Shown: piece by piece, positions 1 through 12,800 of the stretch
How the letters are laid out: every line of letters begins with the position of its first letter
How positions within the stretch are numbered: position 1 is the first letter of the stretch
Assembly: GCF_037975245.1 (NCBI RefSeq)
Contig: NC_092567.1
Coordinates: forward strand, 10,943,376 to 11,007,375
DNA length: 64,000 bases
Reading direction: 5' to 3'
Source of the DNA: Apostichopus japonicus
Taxonomy: Eukaryota > Echinodermata > Holothuroidea > Aspidochirotida > Stichopodidae
Translations under genes and position numbers: made by a program
Notes under the pieces: generated by a model
Database searches by the model: none
Seen by the model: the letters and a program-made list of their open reading frames with translations, nothing else
Told to the model about the DNA's origin: nothing

Positions 1-94
1 TCCCCTTACACCCCTCCCCCATTTCAGTCACCACTTCCAGATCAAATTCAAATTCTCCACACCCCCCAACAAAAACCCCTTCGCTACGCCCCTG
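1..94 (-). mobile_element. hAT-type element, terminal fragment cut by the window edge
   Basis: Read on the minus strand from 94 the sequence begins CAGGGGCGTAGCGAAGGGG and runs into a G-rich stretch. CAGGGGCG termini are typical of hAT DNA transposons, and related ends recur in this window (9995, 15938, 16791). Only one end is inside the window, so length and target duplication cannot be judged. Confidence 0.45.
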
Positions 95-669
95 CTTACA
101 AGTGTATATCTTTTCTTTCGTTCACCGTTATTTTTTGTTGTTTATTTCGGACCATAGTCTGAATTTTCGTGAAACGAAAACTCGCCGGCCTGCCAAAACC
201 CTGATAGTTCCGCCCCCCTCCCCCCACAGTTAAACAACATTATGCTATCTTTAAAAGAATTGTCTGGTAGCCCATAGACGTTACCTTAAAAAACAATCAA
301 TAATTTTCCAATTATGCGTTTGACAGAGAAACGATTTTTTAATCGTTGAGGATGGATATTTCAAATATACTTGAACAGTTGAGAACGTGACGTCATCTTC
401 GAAATGCAGATTGCGACATAACCCACGCTCCATACAGTTCCTGCAGTAATCACAACAAATACCGCGTTTGAATACAGATTAATTTCTTTGTTAATTTTCG
501 GTGAAATTCAATATAAATTATATGTTTTACAAAATCGTTGAGCCGTCATATACAGTAATGTAGTGCATCGGTGTTTTCGTGATTTGTGTGTAACATGACG
601 TTAGGTTGAACAGAAGATTCTTCGTTGTTTATCATTTTGCTGTAAAGTTGATCAGTGAATTTTATTTCA
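95..669. other. non-coding stretch
   Basis: No open frame of note, no RNA gene and no clear repeat boundary was seen. A C-rich run lies near 212-228. Confidence 0.5.
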
Positions 670-979
670 GCAATATTTCCCAATATCAGGCTCATTTCTT
701 ATTGGAACTAGATTGCTCTTCTCTGTCTCCCCGAACGAGTGTTGTGGTCCAGCAGTTTTATATATTCTTTTTGTTTAAGTATGTCAGTTTGTACTTTATT
801 TGGCTGACCGTTCTGCCGTAGCCTTTCTCTTCCATTCGCATACAGATATCTCGGTAGACAGGAGCGTTGCGGCTTGTCCCATCAAGTTTCGACATAGTAT
901 TTGCGTCGCACCAAATGCCAAGCAATGCGAATACTTTATCGTCCGACCACATACTTCGCTCAGTGTACTTCTGCGACAT
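670..979 (-). pseudogene. Myb/SANT-like DNA-binding exon, frameshifted
   Basis: The minus-strand frame starting at 979 reads WSDDKVFALLGIW near its start and later RNAPVYRDICMRMEEKGYGR followed by TVSQIKYKLTYLNKK. This is the trihelix Myb/SANT-like pattern: a leading tryptophan, LI-x-IW, a spacer, an R-N-x-x-V-Y helix, then GY-x-RT-x-x-QIK-x-K. The frame stops at about 758, but moving one base resumes a family-like continuation (YIKLLDHNTRSGRQRR) that soon meets stops, so the copy is broken. Such domains occur in Harbinger-type transposon accessory proteins and in host factors derived from them. Neither terminal repeats nor a nuclease gene lies beside this copy. Upstream on its own strand is the microsatellite at 999-1250. 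Whether it was a host exon or part of a mobile element is unresolved. Confidence 0.5.
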
Positions 980-998
980 ATTGTAAAGGAAAATATCG

Positions 999-1250
<252 letters not shown>

Positions 1251-4200
1251 CACTCTAAAAACTGTTGGGCAAAAGTGGTTGAGCAAACAAAGCATTGCCC
1301 AATATGAGTAAATATTAACCAACAACTGAGTAAAAGAAATTACACAACTGATATGGGTAAACTTTGTTGTGCAAAAATTAAGATGTAGTTTATTGTTACT
1401 TTCTGTTGGGCAAACAAGCTTGATTTGCCCAATGTTGTGCAAAAACCAGCATTTTCGCGCCATTACTATACTGGTACTCTGCGCGATGTGCATGCATCAT
1501 GAGTAGATCGTATATAGTGAAAGTACACAATGGCTGACGAAAAGTTGTTAGCGCTATACTCAAAGAGGTGGGAAATGCCATTGTTATGTGCTACATTTGA
1601 AGGTGAGCGTAAAGAAAAACAATCCTCTGCTTGGGGTGTGCATCGAACACTGCGATCTCTACATATAGTGGTATCGAATGATCGTTCGTTCTCTCGGTGG
1701 CACATGTAGGTTATACCAGGCATACGTAAAGGCTTCTAATACTAATTGTATTTCCAGCATAGTTGTATTACGTTAGGCTAGCTTGTAGTGAAGCGATTGA
1801 CAGGCGCCACAGGCGCGCCCGCAAGTGTGTACTAGGTCTAAATTACTCACATTGTATTAACGTTGCGAACGCCTGTGTAATGCAGATCCTCGTCAACTTA
1901 CGGTAAGCTATGCGTATGCAACAGGTCTCTCTAGCCTATATCTTGGCTAGACAAGGTTTCATTTTAGCACATTTGAGTTGTAAATCATAAATTGTACTCC
2001 GTTGTTTTCTTTAAGGTTTCATGCGGCAAATGACCACATTAACCCTTATTAGCATAACGTTAGACCTAGCATGTAATAACTTAGGCCTAATGTTAGACTT
2101 ACACGTACAGTACGTTGTTAATGCTAGTAGTAGTACGTACATACAGTAGTATCATAATGGACCCTTCGAAGTCCGAACACTTTAGCACTAAAATGCTCCA
2201 GAATTGTATTTGTACACACTTCTTTTAAAATGATACTATCGATGGCAGAAGAAACATTCTCGTTAGCAAAAAAGTCGCTTCGTAGGTTTCGTCAAATTGA
2301 TCCTATTGTATTTGTGCCATGGTGAAATTATGCATTCGTTAGGGGTGTCCGAACTTCGAGGGTTTTCGAACTTAGAAGTAGCCTAGGTTAGGCCTGGCAT
2401 TTAATGAGTTCTAGGCTATAATAATATTAGTATAGCATAGAACATCAGTGCTCGTAATGTTATAGGCCTATAATGCTGTATGCATATTTTTCTCTTTCCT
2501 ACAGGTAGAACAGGACTTCGAATTATTACAAATACCAATTAACTGCCAACAAATTATACAACAGAGTGGGATATATGACGATGGACATCTTGTGCTATAC
2601 AGGCGATCATCCTAAACTGGCCGAACTTTTTGCATTTAGAGAAGACGTTGGATGCACTGACTGATGGTAAGCCTAATTTAATGTAGTCGTGGCCTGTGAA
2701 TTCATTGCTAGCTTCACTTAGAGCTTATGCCATGACAATAGAGTTTCTCTTTCCAGTATATCTGTAAAGATGGGTCACAATTTGGATTTATTTTCAAAAT
2801 ATATTTTTGGTGGATTGTTACTTTTTAAAAATCTATCAAAATCAACTGATCTGAATGGACCAAATCAGGTTAATGTCAATGGTGGCTTCTGAACCTTTCT
2901 GCAAACTTTCTCCAATCATTGCACTCAATATGATTAATTGGCTACTATTTTTTTTGTAGTCGCTTTCGGCTTTCTGTGTGGTTGAAGTGAGACCCAGCCC
3001 TGTTATAATATTAACTTAATGACAGTCACTTGGACATGTATCAGTGTTGTCTGTAGGTTCCACATAGGGTTTGAATAATTCTTTCAAAAATCTTTGGACA
3101 ATTGTATTCAGATTTCAGTACAACTGTGTCAATGAAAGGTTAGCACTATAGGCTTTTTCATTTTTTTCCTTCAAAATCTTATCAAATTTGACTTGAAATT
3201 AGTGTGTAGGGTAGGTAATTAAGTCTTCTAATACAAATGTGTAGGTCCCCTATGAGTACACATGCCACATTAACTTTCATGTTGCTGTTAATAATGTGTA
3301 TGAGCATAAAGTTGTGGAGCACATTTAGGGCAGTGTAGATCCCTTGAATTTTATCCTCAGTACTTGAAGTTTTATATGGTCAGACTATAGTGTGCCTTAT
3401 TAATGTTTCTGTCGTTTATACCTGCAAGCATTCTCATTTCTTGCCTTAATCTCTTTACAGATGAAAAGAAGAACTTAGCTTTCTCTCTGTTGCCATTGCT
3501 TTTTCAAGGACGGGCAAAGAAAAGCGGATCTACTACGGTGACTAGTTGCCTTCAAGCATTCATAGACGATCAGCCAGTAAGCAAAATCATTAATTATATT
3601 TTAAGTAAAATTCTTTTGGTGGTACACCTTTTGGTTCATACCAGCTCAGCTGATAGTTTGTTTAACCTTATAAACTTGGTGTGTTGTTGTTTATAGTGAG
3701 CAGAAAAATGCTACTTATTGTGCTAGTGGTCAAAGGTCATTTGAGGTTAACAAGGGCCAAACACTTAAAACCTTGTAAATATGCTAACTTAAAAGGTGAA
3801 AGTTAGATGAATCTAATATGTGATGCACATAGGTTTGCCAAAATGAGTACATGAATCCCATTGATTATAGCTAGAGGTCAGAGGTCATTAGAAGCCACCA
3901 GTGCAATTTTTTTTAATTAAACTAGTAATGAAATGGGGGGAAGTATAAATAAATTTCATCGTCGGTATGTAAACCTTGGTCATAATAATGAAGTGATCCG
4001 GTACTTGACAGTGCAAGGGAAAGGTCATTTGACATTAATGGGGTGGGCGTTATTATACTTTGAAAACCTTGTCAAGATAAATATGTTGACTTTCTTGACC
4101 TGTTTTTTCTTTTAATTACACTGGTCCACAGTATCGTAGCATTGTGCAGAAGTCTTAAAACTCTGTCTATCCACCTGTTTTAGTTACATTTTATTTGCAA

Positions 4201-5718
4201 CTCAAGGACTTTATTTTCTTTAATTTGCAGTCGGTGACAAGTGTTAGAGGACTACTGCAAGAAAATATCGAAGGATGAGCGACCACAGCCATTCATTCTG
4301 TGCTTAGGAGAGAGTAAAGGTTCCCCTCAGCATTTGTTTGTGATAATTGAGAGACATCCAGTAATGCAGTCCTCACTCCTCAAGGCAGTAGACTATTTGT
4401 TTTAAAGTCAGTATGTGTTGGACATTAACTTCCAAACTCAATGTAAGGGGATTTGGGAGTTTTTCCATGCTGAGGTATATGAACTTGGTTTTATCAAAAG
4501 TCGTTCACTGAGTGCCTTTGGAGCTTTCGTAGCAAACAGAAGTGTTTAAGGGTCAAAGTGTCTTGGAACAAACTTTTCAAATGGTTTCTCGGTATTAGCC
4601 TGACATTTTTACATTTTAAGGTTGCTTTTGTTTCATATATATTTACATATTAAAGGGAAATAGTAAATGTTTGCCTTGGTGAACTGTACCTACATAAAAT
4701 CTGTATTTTTTTATGTGGGGGGGGGGGTGTGGTAGGGGGTAGATTTGTTATTGATACAGTGAAAGGTTGAGGCAGGGTTGGTTTATCAAACAAATATTCA
4801 ATTTTGTGTGTTTATCAGATCAGGTGCCAGCAATGTCCCTATTATCACTTATAATTGTGATCTTGAAGCTGCTTTTATTTCTAATATGTAGAATCAATGT
4901 GGGATTTACAACCATTTGGCTTTTGTTTGAAATTATCAGTGATATTATATTCACTTATTAAGACCAGAGTTGCTTGAAAGAGACCAACATTAAGCTGTAC
5001 ATGATTGTGTGTTGCACCGGTACCTTGTGTAGTTGATGTCAACATACAGGAGGTCTTCTGTGGTCAACACATTTCAAGAACTGAAAATAGTAAACAATGG
5101 CAAAATATGGATAGCTGATAGTTTCAGCTTTAATAATGTTGATATGTGTTTATCCCCATTGTGAGTTTATGAAATTATTGCTTCGGATCGAAGTCACAAA
5201 TCATTTAACTAGGTAAATAGAGGTCAAGCACTAAATGCTGTGAGAATTCATACTGGAGGAACAATCTGAAGTCGGCAAAGACCAGAAAAAATAAAAGTAT
5301 GAAAACATATATTACTTGTTTGTTCTTTATCATTCTCTGTTTAAGCTTTATAACCTATTAAATAAAGCCAGTTGTATGAAAAATGTTACAATCCAATGTT
5401 TGTATTGTATTAGTTAAGCAACCACTTATTTTTAACTAGCTGTTGGGCAAGAATCATTGGGTAAAGAAAAATCCATTGGTAAAAGGTTTTACACAACCAT
5501 TGGGCAAATCGGTGACCAACATTGTTGGGTAAAGGCATTGGGTAAAAGGTGTTGGGCAAAGATGTTGGGTATTTATTTAACCGTTTGCTGGGCAAAATCA
5601 TTAACCAACTTAGTTGGGCACTTTTTTGCCCAATATCAACCAGGAGGCATACGGACCCAACGGATGTGTAAATAATTGCCCAGGTTGGGCAATAATTTGC
5701 CCAACAATTTTAAGAGTG
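1251..5718 (+). mobile_element. CACTA-like DNA transposon, short copy without transposase
   Basis: The left end CACTCTAAAAACTGTTGGGC and the inverted right end CACTCTTAAAATTGTTGGGC match, and both are bordered by TA (1249-1250 and 5719-5720). Copies of TTGGGCAA, TTGGGTAA and their complements crowd roughly 1260-1450 and 5440-5710, the subterminal-repeat layout of CACTA/EnSpm elements. The right flank continues the GATAAT repeat of the left flank, so the element entered a microsatellite. Inside are decayed exons homologous to the SAMD3-like gene of the 12-kb element at 50487 (see next entry). No transposase frame exists. Length is 4,468 bp against 11,958 bp. Protein-level divergence from the long element is high, so this is a related family or an old derivative, not a recent deletion product. 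Confidence 0.85.
1530..4549 (+). pseudogene. SAMD3-like gene of the short CACTA-like element, decayed
   Basis: Exon-like segments at 1530-1602, 2505-2666, 3461-3576 and 4231-4549 match exons of the intact gene at 50832-60755. Segment 1 encodes a 24-residue SAM-domain start and ends in phase 1 before GTGAGC, as in the intact gene. Segment 2 begins xEQDFxLL and, after a frameshift, ends LNWPNFLHLEKTLDALTD in phase 1. Segment 3 (DEKKNLAFSLLPLLF ... IDDQP) matches the exon at 59848-59972 at both borders. Segment 4 keeps RPQPFILC, FVIIER and SLLKAVDYLF, and ends ...AFVAN-x-x-V-stop like the intact C-terminus. Defects are a frameshift in 2505-2666, a one-base slip near 4250, and an in-frame TAA directly after YLF where the intact copy has FKA. 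The exons between SAM and EQDF, and the exon matching 59561-59671, are absent. The latter is a symmetric 1-1 exon, so its absence alone keeps frame. Confidence 0.75.
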
Positions 5719-5773
<55 letters not shown>

Positions 5774-5870
5774 CATAATAATCATCATAATCATCATAAT
5801 CATCATAATCATAATAATCATAATCATAATCATAATAATCATAATAATAATCATAATCATAATAATAATT
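5719..5870. repeat. GATAAT / AAT / ATC microsatellite
   Basis: Continuation of the flanking microsatellite to the right of the short CACTA-like element, beginning in GATAAT phase and passing into AAT and ATC repeats. Confidence 0.9.
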
Positions 5871-6829
5871 AGTGTTCAAACGATTATGCTTTAACAGAAA
5901 ATACCGATTACCGATTATTTTTTTCATAATCGGGCCGATTCCGATTCCGATTATTTGAGAAAGAGAAAATATCCCGTTTAAACGAATTCGGCAATAAGTA
6001 TGTGATAGTAACAATTATTGTTGTGATTTTCCTCTGTTTAGTTTTGCTTTTATTGTAATAGAAGGCTCTTAGGTATCCTATTGTATGTACCAAGTAACTT
6101 CAGGATTTTTTTTTTTTTTACAAATTTCCAAAATACGGAAATATGACATCATACCTATTAGCACTGTGGTTATGAAAATGTTTTGTTTATTTTTTTACAT
6201 ACATAATTTAACTTAAAATTTGCTATTAAACTAATCCCCTTTTCACCTTTTAACAATTGTTTTTAAACAGTGTTTAATTATAGCTCTCGTGATTTGTGAT
6301 GACGTCACTGATGTTGGGTATTCTCTGATCCGTTCATCGCCTCATGGATTATTATTCTTGATCTGAGCATCGAATACTCGACTATCATAATTTGGTTGTT
6401 TAATTTAGTCCGAGATTAGATTCTGTTTGAAAGGGAGCATATGCTTTCATTTAGGATAATTGTATTATCGATCAGATATGTTAATGAGATGATAATAATT
6501 CTAACTTGATTGGTTTCATAACTAAGATGATAATAGTCGTTAACTGATTAGATATAAAACCGAGATGATAATGATAGTTAACTGATCGGTAATCTTACTG
6601 AGATGTAAGGATTGTAAACTGATCAGCTATATTACTGATATGATAATGATAGCAAACTAATAAGATCAAACTTAAGAAATCAACCAGATTGATCACTCAG
6701 CTAATATGAAGTTATCATCGAGGGCCAACATAAATCTCGTGAATATAATGTTTATGATTTCATTCCAGACCAACAAAGATTAAGTATGCACTTATCATGA
6801 ACATATCTCTCTTTTATGTTTTTCATCAG
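5871..6829. other. non-coding stretch
   Basis: CGATT-rich short repeats occupy about 5880-5955. The rest is AT-rich with loose repeats of GATAATGAT and ACTGATC type around 6480-6660. No gene seen. Confidence 0.5.
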
Positions 6830-9800
6830 TTTGGAATGGTAACTATATCAATGGAGTGTATCGTCGTCTGAATCTACAAACCGGTCAATGGCAGGTAAAG
6901 AGTTTGATCACCTTTCATTCAGCTATTGCTCAATGCAAGTCTGGTCAGCTTGTTTGCGTTATGCTGCCCTAGCACTATTTTCAGTCCCCAATAAGTGTAA
7001 ATAAATCAATATAGTGATACATTATCTGTGAATTTTACGTGTTGCTGGTAATATAGGAAGTTCTGACGTAAAGAAAGAATTTTAAGACATCTTCTGGCTC
7101 CTACTTCCAAGGGGGGGGGGGGGTTATTGGTTGTGGATAGGGCGGATGGAATCTTGCGTGCCAAAATTGTCTAAATGAATATCAATCGGCGTTCACAACG
7201 CTTAGTTCTATATTGACACACCCGTACAATTTCCATGTCAGTTTGATATTTCAAGCATATAGATATAGCTAAAAGATTGACTTTTGGACAGGTTTGCTAT
7301 ATATGTATTGTACAATCGTTTTTGACACATGCCGTTTTATTAATATTCGAGGTTTTGAATTTGCATCCAATAAACTTACACGTTTATTCTGATATGAAAC
7401 CGTATAATGTTATAAATCATATTGAACAGGTATGTTCTTGTAATTTCTGTGTAATTGTTCATCATAACACATAACAACAGTCGTAACAGTCCGTTTAACT
7501 GACCATGTATCTTACTGTAGCAGCTCCCTGGTTTTAACTGGTCATGTTTAGGTTTTTAGCTGTTTCTGTTGGTGTGAGACGTGGGTCTACCATGCAGCAT
7601 TATAACACTAACAGCTATATTACTATAAAATGTTTGTCTTGATTCAGGTAATTACTAATCAAGTTAAATTAAACCATTTCTATGGTACTCTGCGAATTGG
7701 TCAATTGCACATGATGGTGATGGGGAAAATTTGGAAGGTAGTAATAGGAACAGATATATGTGGAATTTGGCTCTAAAACATATTTTAAATTGATTTCTCT
7801 ACTTTCGTATTGTTTAACTCAAATAATGTTGATAATTACGTCAAGGCGTAAACGTTTTAATAATATTAAATAAAGCTACATGCTACTTATAGGTTATAAC
7901 GTTGACCAACCCATATAATATTCACACATAACTGGATAGCCCTGCTACTAATTAAGATATATAAATAGGTTGTATCAATCACATGAGTGCTACTTATAAG
8001 TGAGTTATTTATCGTTTAATCAGATTCATACAATACTGTGTGTCCCACAAATTATTTGTCATGTTTTATTTGTATTTTTCCAAATTTGTAATCACTCTGC
8101 CTACTCTCATCTTTCATGGTGTGATTTTTGGTAAAATAAATTAACATTATGATTTCAAGGTTCTTATCTTTCCTTTTACGGCTAAGTTTGTTGCCAACAG
8201 CTTGTAGCAAAGACAACACAAAATACAGAAGCTAGAAATATCCATTATGGTATTCTTCCTTGTGAATTAAATATTGCTAATGAATAAACGTTGTTGCTTA
8301 GAAAGCTTCAGGGATTTAAAATATCACTTGCTTAAATTATGATTTATCCAGATGAGTGTATACGTCACTGACATACGTGTGTGGGTCCAACAGGCTTAGA
8401 TATTATGAAAGGACGGGTCTGGTTTTTATTTGAAATCAATCAACTATGGTATATTCTTCTGAATGGTAATGCGCCATGGTCTTGGTCATTTGTATATATG
8501 AAAGGAAGAGGAGCTATTTTAATTACTGACATTGCCAGGGTTCCAGTCTAATACTATTTTATCTTGGGAGGGTGGGGGAGGGGGAATTGTGGTATTGGTG
8601 TAAAATGGGAATAAATTAGAAAACACAAAGAAACTAGCTCTGTAGTATACTGTGTAGCTCTACTAACCCACTTCGTTGTTCTGTTGTACGGATACCATGG
8701 TAACCAAAAAATATGCAATCACTTGATAAAATATGAATATAAGACAAATATTCGTATTATTTCCCGCGTGTTTTGAACAGACACAACTATACATACATTA
8801 GACGATTTGGAAGGTGTTAGGATCCGAAGGCCGGGGGGTTAGGCGGGGGGAGGGGGTTGGAGATGCGTTGTTCCACTCGGTTACTGCTAATCTCTTGTAA
8901 TATTCACAATTTGTCATCGGCTAATTGTTGATTGTATCTTGATAATTATCTTAAATTGTTAAAGATATTATATTGCAACACCCGGACCCTGCTGCTTCAT
9001 TAATCCCTAACCATTAGTGTCTGGGATGTGGTAGAGAGTTAAGGGCGCCAAATAATACAGAAACAAATCACGTTAATTTTTGTATCACGTTTATTACAAA
9101 CGTAGAAACAAAATTATAAAAATTTGAAAGTGAACAGAAATACATATCTTTGAAATATTTTTTTGTAATAAAATTATGTAAGTTAATCATGAACATTGGT
9201 ATGATAATAAAAACCGAGCATATCATTCAACAGTTGGTAGAACACTAGTAGCGTGTATGACTTTGAAACAACGTAATTGACATAACCGACGCTGCTTCAC
9301 GTTTCCAACATACCACTAGAAATCCTCGTGAAACATTGGTATTATTCTCCTGAACCAAAACTTAGCTGTAGTAAAAATCAATGACATATCTTAATCAAAT
9401 AATATCTTCACCTAAATGAATGTACGGAACATATCCCGCTTTTACGTCACCATATCTATGTACATTAAATACATGGGCGGCGATCATGGGGGGACGGGGG
9501 GGGGACATGTCCCCCCCCCCAATATTTTAGGTGGGGGGATATAGTATCAAATATCCCCCCCAATATTTGGTGGCATAGTTTTTTTTAAGCATATGTTTTG
9601 TATTTTTTTATGATATCGCTAGTAATTTCAAACTAGAAAATGCTTAGATGCAACTTACAAGGCCTGGGAAGTGCCATTTCCAGCAATCTGGGAGGCATTT
9701 TCGGCCAATTTTTTTTTTTTGCGCTTCGCGACAACTTAGAAAGTCTGGGTACAAGCTTTGCCCCGCCCAAATTCCTCGCAAGGCGCCTGTCTAACCGTGT

Positions 9801-12800
9801 CACAATTTGTTACTATATATGACCGAAAGTAGTTTTTACTTTTTTTTTCGAAATGAATAGCTAGACGGACCGCATCCGTAATGAAATTTGGTTTGCATCT
9901 TGTGTAAGTACGTACAATCATACACATGATCCACATCGATATGGGTTCACTGGGTTTCCATTTGGCCTGTTTCCTACAAGATTTCTATAACCGCAGGTGC
10001 GTAGCCAAGGGAGGGGGATGAAGGGTGGAGACCGCCCTCCCCCTCGAGCATATTATTTTGGTATTTTCTATGATATCGAAGTTTTACAGTAGCCGTTATA
10101 ATAAGAGGTTTTAATATTTGTACACCAATAATTTAACTGTGTCTGAATTTTCGAAAATTCCGTGACCAACATTCTTCATCATACTTCCCTCTACTCGTGC
10201 AATTTTGACCGGTCTGTTAGGGGTTGAGGGTTTTTTTCTGTATTGGTTGTCCATAGATGAAATATTATGCAACATTATGGGTATGTTTTGAAGTGAATTT
10301 ATTATTCAAATTCTGAACAAATAATGGGCTTAAAACCTTGAAAAGTGGGGCTGACGGGTATTGTGGGGCGTTACGTAGAATTACCTACAAAAGCAATGAT
10401 CCACAGGAGATGCAATGAGGTAGAACATGATGTGTGACTGGTGACAATCTTGAAAAAAGGTTATAAATGAAAAAAAAAACTATTAGGAAAAACTTGGTTC
10501 TCAGGCAAAAGTGTACATCTGGTTGGTCAGTTTCAAGCCCGAGAAGTGCCATTTCCGGTGATCTGGGGGGCTATCAAAACCAGAAATTTTCTTGTGCGCT
10601 GCGCGCCAACCAATGGTGGCGCTCCGCTTTGATAGTAATTCGCCTGCATGTCCCCCCCCCCCCCAATATTTGAAACAGATCGCCGCCCCTGATTAAATAT
10701 GAAACCGTAGAATGTTGTAAATCATGTTGCACCGTTCTTGTTTATGTTCATTTAATTTCGGGGCAATTGTTCATCATAGCACATACAACAGTCGTAACAA
10801 CATTCAGTTTAGCCGACCCTGTAGCTAACTGTAGCTGCCCTTGCATATTTGTCTTTGTATCAGGCTCCCTGGATTTCCCTGGTTATGGTTATTCTCTTCT
10901 TTTCTCTGGTAGGAGGAGAAGTTGGTCTTCCATTAAATAAAGCTGCCTATTACGTCATAGGTTGTAAATTGACCAAACCTTGAAATATTCGAAGAATTTT
11001 TGGATACCCTGCAACTAACTTAGATATCTAAATATGTTGTCACAATCACGTGACTGCTCATGGTTAGTGAATTATTTGTCGTTCAACCAGATTTAGACAA
11101 TTTATGCCCCATAAATTTATCGTCATAGATATTTGTTTTGTTAAAAAATCTTACTTTAATCTTCCCTGGTGGACTGAAGTAACAGTATGTTTTCAAGTCC
11201 TACTCATTTCTTTAACTGTCAAGTTTGCTATACCAGCAGATTGTAGCAAAAACAACACAACGTATAGAAGTGCACTTTTGCTCAGAGGCGTACGGGACCA
11301 TTTCGGTTTGTGGGGGGCAGAAACATTTGTGCCCGAAATTTCCCGTGACACTATCTAAGCGGAGCGCCACCATCGGTTGGCGCGTAGCGTACAAGAAAAA
11401 TTTTGGCAAAATATGCCTCTCAGATTGCCGGAAATGGCACTTCTGAGGCCTTGCAAGTTGCATCTAAACATTCTTTATTTTATAATCTCACGTTTAGAAA
11501 TTTACACTTCCCCAAAAATTTGGTAAATTAGAAGAAGAAAAAATGGTAACATCACTTTGACGGGGAAAACTAGGACAGTATATTTTTTTAACTCCTATTT
11601 AGTTACGATATTTATTATTTTAACACAGTACTCAGCTACCCCCAAAAAAACATAAATTGTTCAACGACACGTAGGCGGGAAAATGACGCTGTGTCGGGTG
11701 AGACTGCAATTTGTCTCGCAAGAAAGTATAAAAAATAACAAAGAATATGATAAACCTTTACTTTTAGGATTGTAGGCACTCCCCCCCCCCCCCCACCATC
11801 CATGAAAAAGAAAATGTTTCTTATATACACTCATGTCTGGGATGTCCAGATATACAGTTGACTAGTTAGAAAAAAATGTTTACTGAGGTTTTTTCACTTC
11901 AGAGACTGCTAATCTCCATGCATGCTTGTCACCACGATTGTGAGCGGCGTTCCCTGTTAATAATTTTGGGCGATAGTGCAAAAAGCGTGGTAGCCCAGAT
12001 GAGCTGCGCTTACGGTGGTGTTACACGGAAAAATTCGGGCATCATGATGCTACATAAAGAAAATCATTAGCCTATATTAATATTAATGTCACAAAACAAA
12101 TAACACAGAACGCTCTCCACGGAATTTTTGGGCAAAAATATGAAAAAGATTCGGGCAAGCTACTACATATTTATATTTATATTTTTTTCTCCTCTTAGGC
12201 TGCCCGAATTTTTCAGGACTTTTGCCCGAATTTCTTGTCCTCTGGAAATTTCGTACGCCTCGTACGCCTATGCTTTTGCTACTACTTCTTTTAAGTTCAA
12301 TCTTACTCAATTAATAACTCAAATGTATCCAGGTAAATGTTTCTGCGACCGTTTCCACGTACACTAATGTGTATAAAACATTAAATACCTGTAGTTTATG
12401 GTCAGAAATGAGGATGAACTGGCAGTGTAACGGATGGTGACCCATGCGAAGCAGCGCGATTCAACATAGTTGTTATTTGTATGGTTTTAAAATCATATCA
12501 GAAACTGTTTTTTTATTGCCTATTATATGTGTGGGGAGTGTATAAATAAACAAAATTCCTTGTGAACATCCGACTCACCGTTTCCCAGAATGCGAATGGT
12601 GGACATTTCGGCGATTGACATAAATGAAGGAAGAGGTGATACGTTTGTTGATAAAAATGAAAGAAAATTGAGGACTATTTTGTAACTTGTGAAAATATTT
12701 TATTTGTGTTTTGGAATAAACTGTAGAAAAAGATCTTGCAAATATATTTTTTAGTGGCACCAGATTAGCTCTGTGGAATAAATCATGACCGATGATTCGG

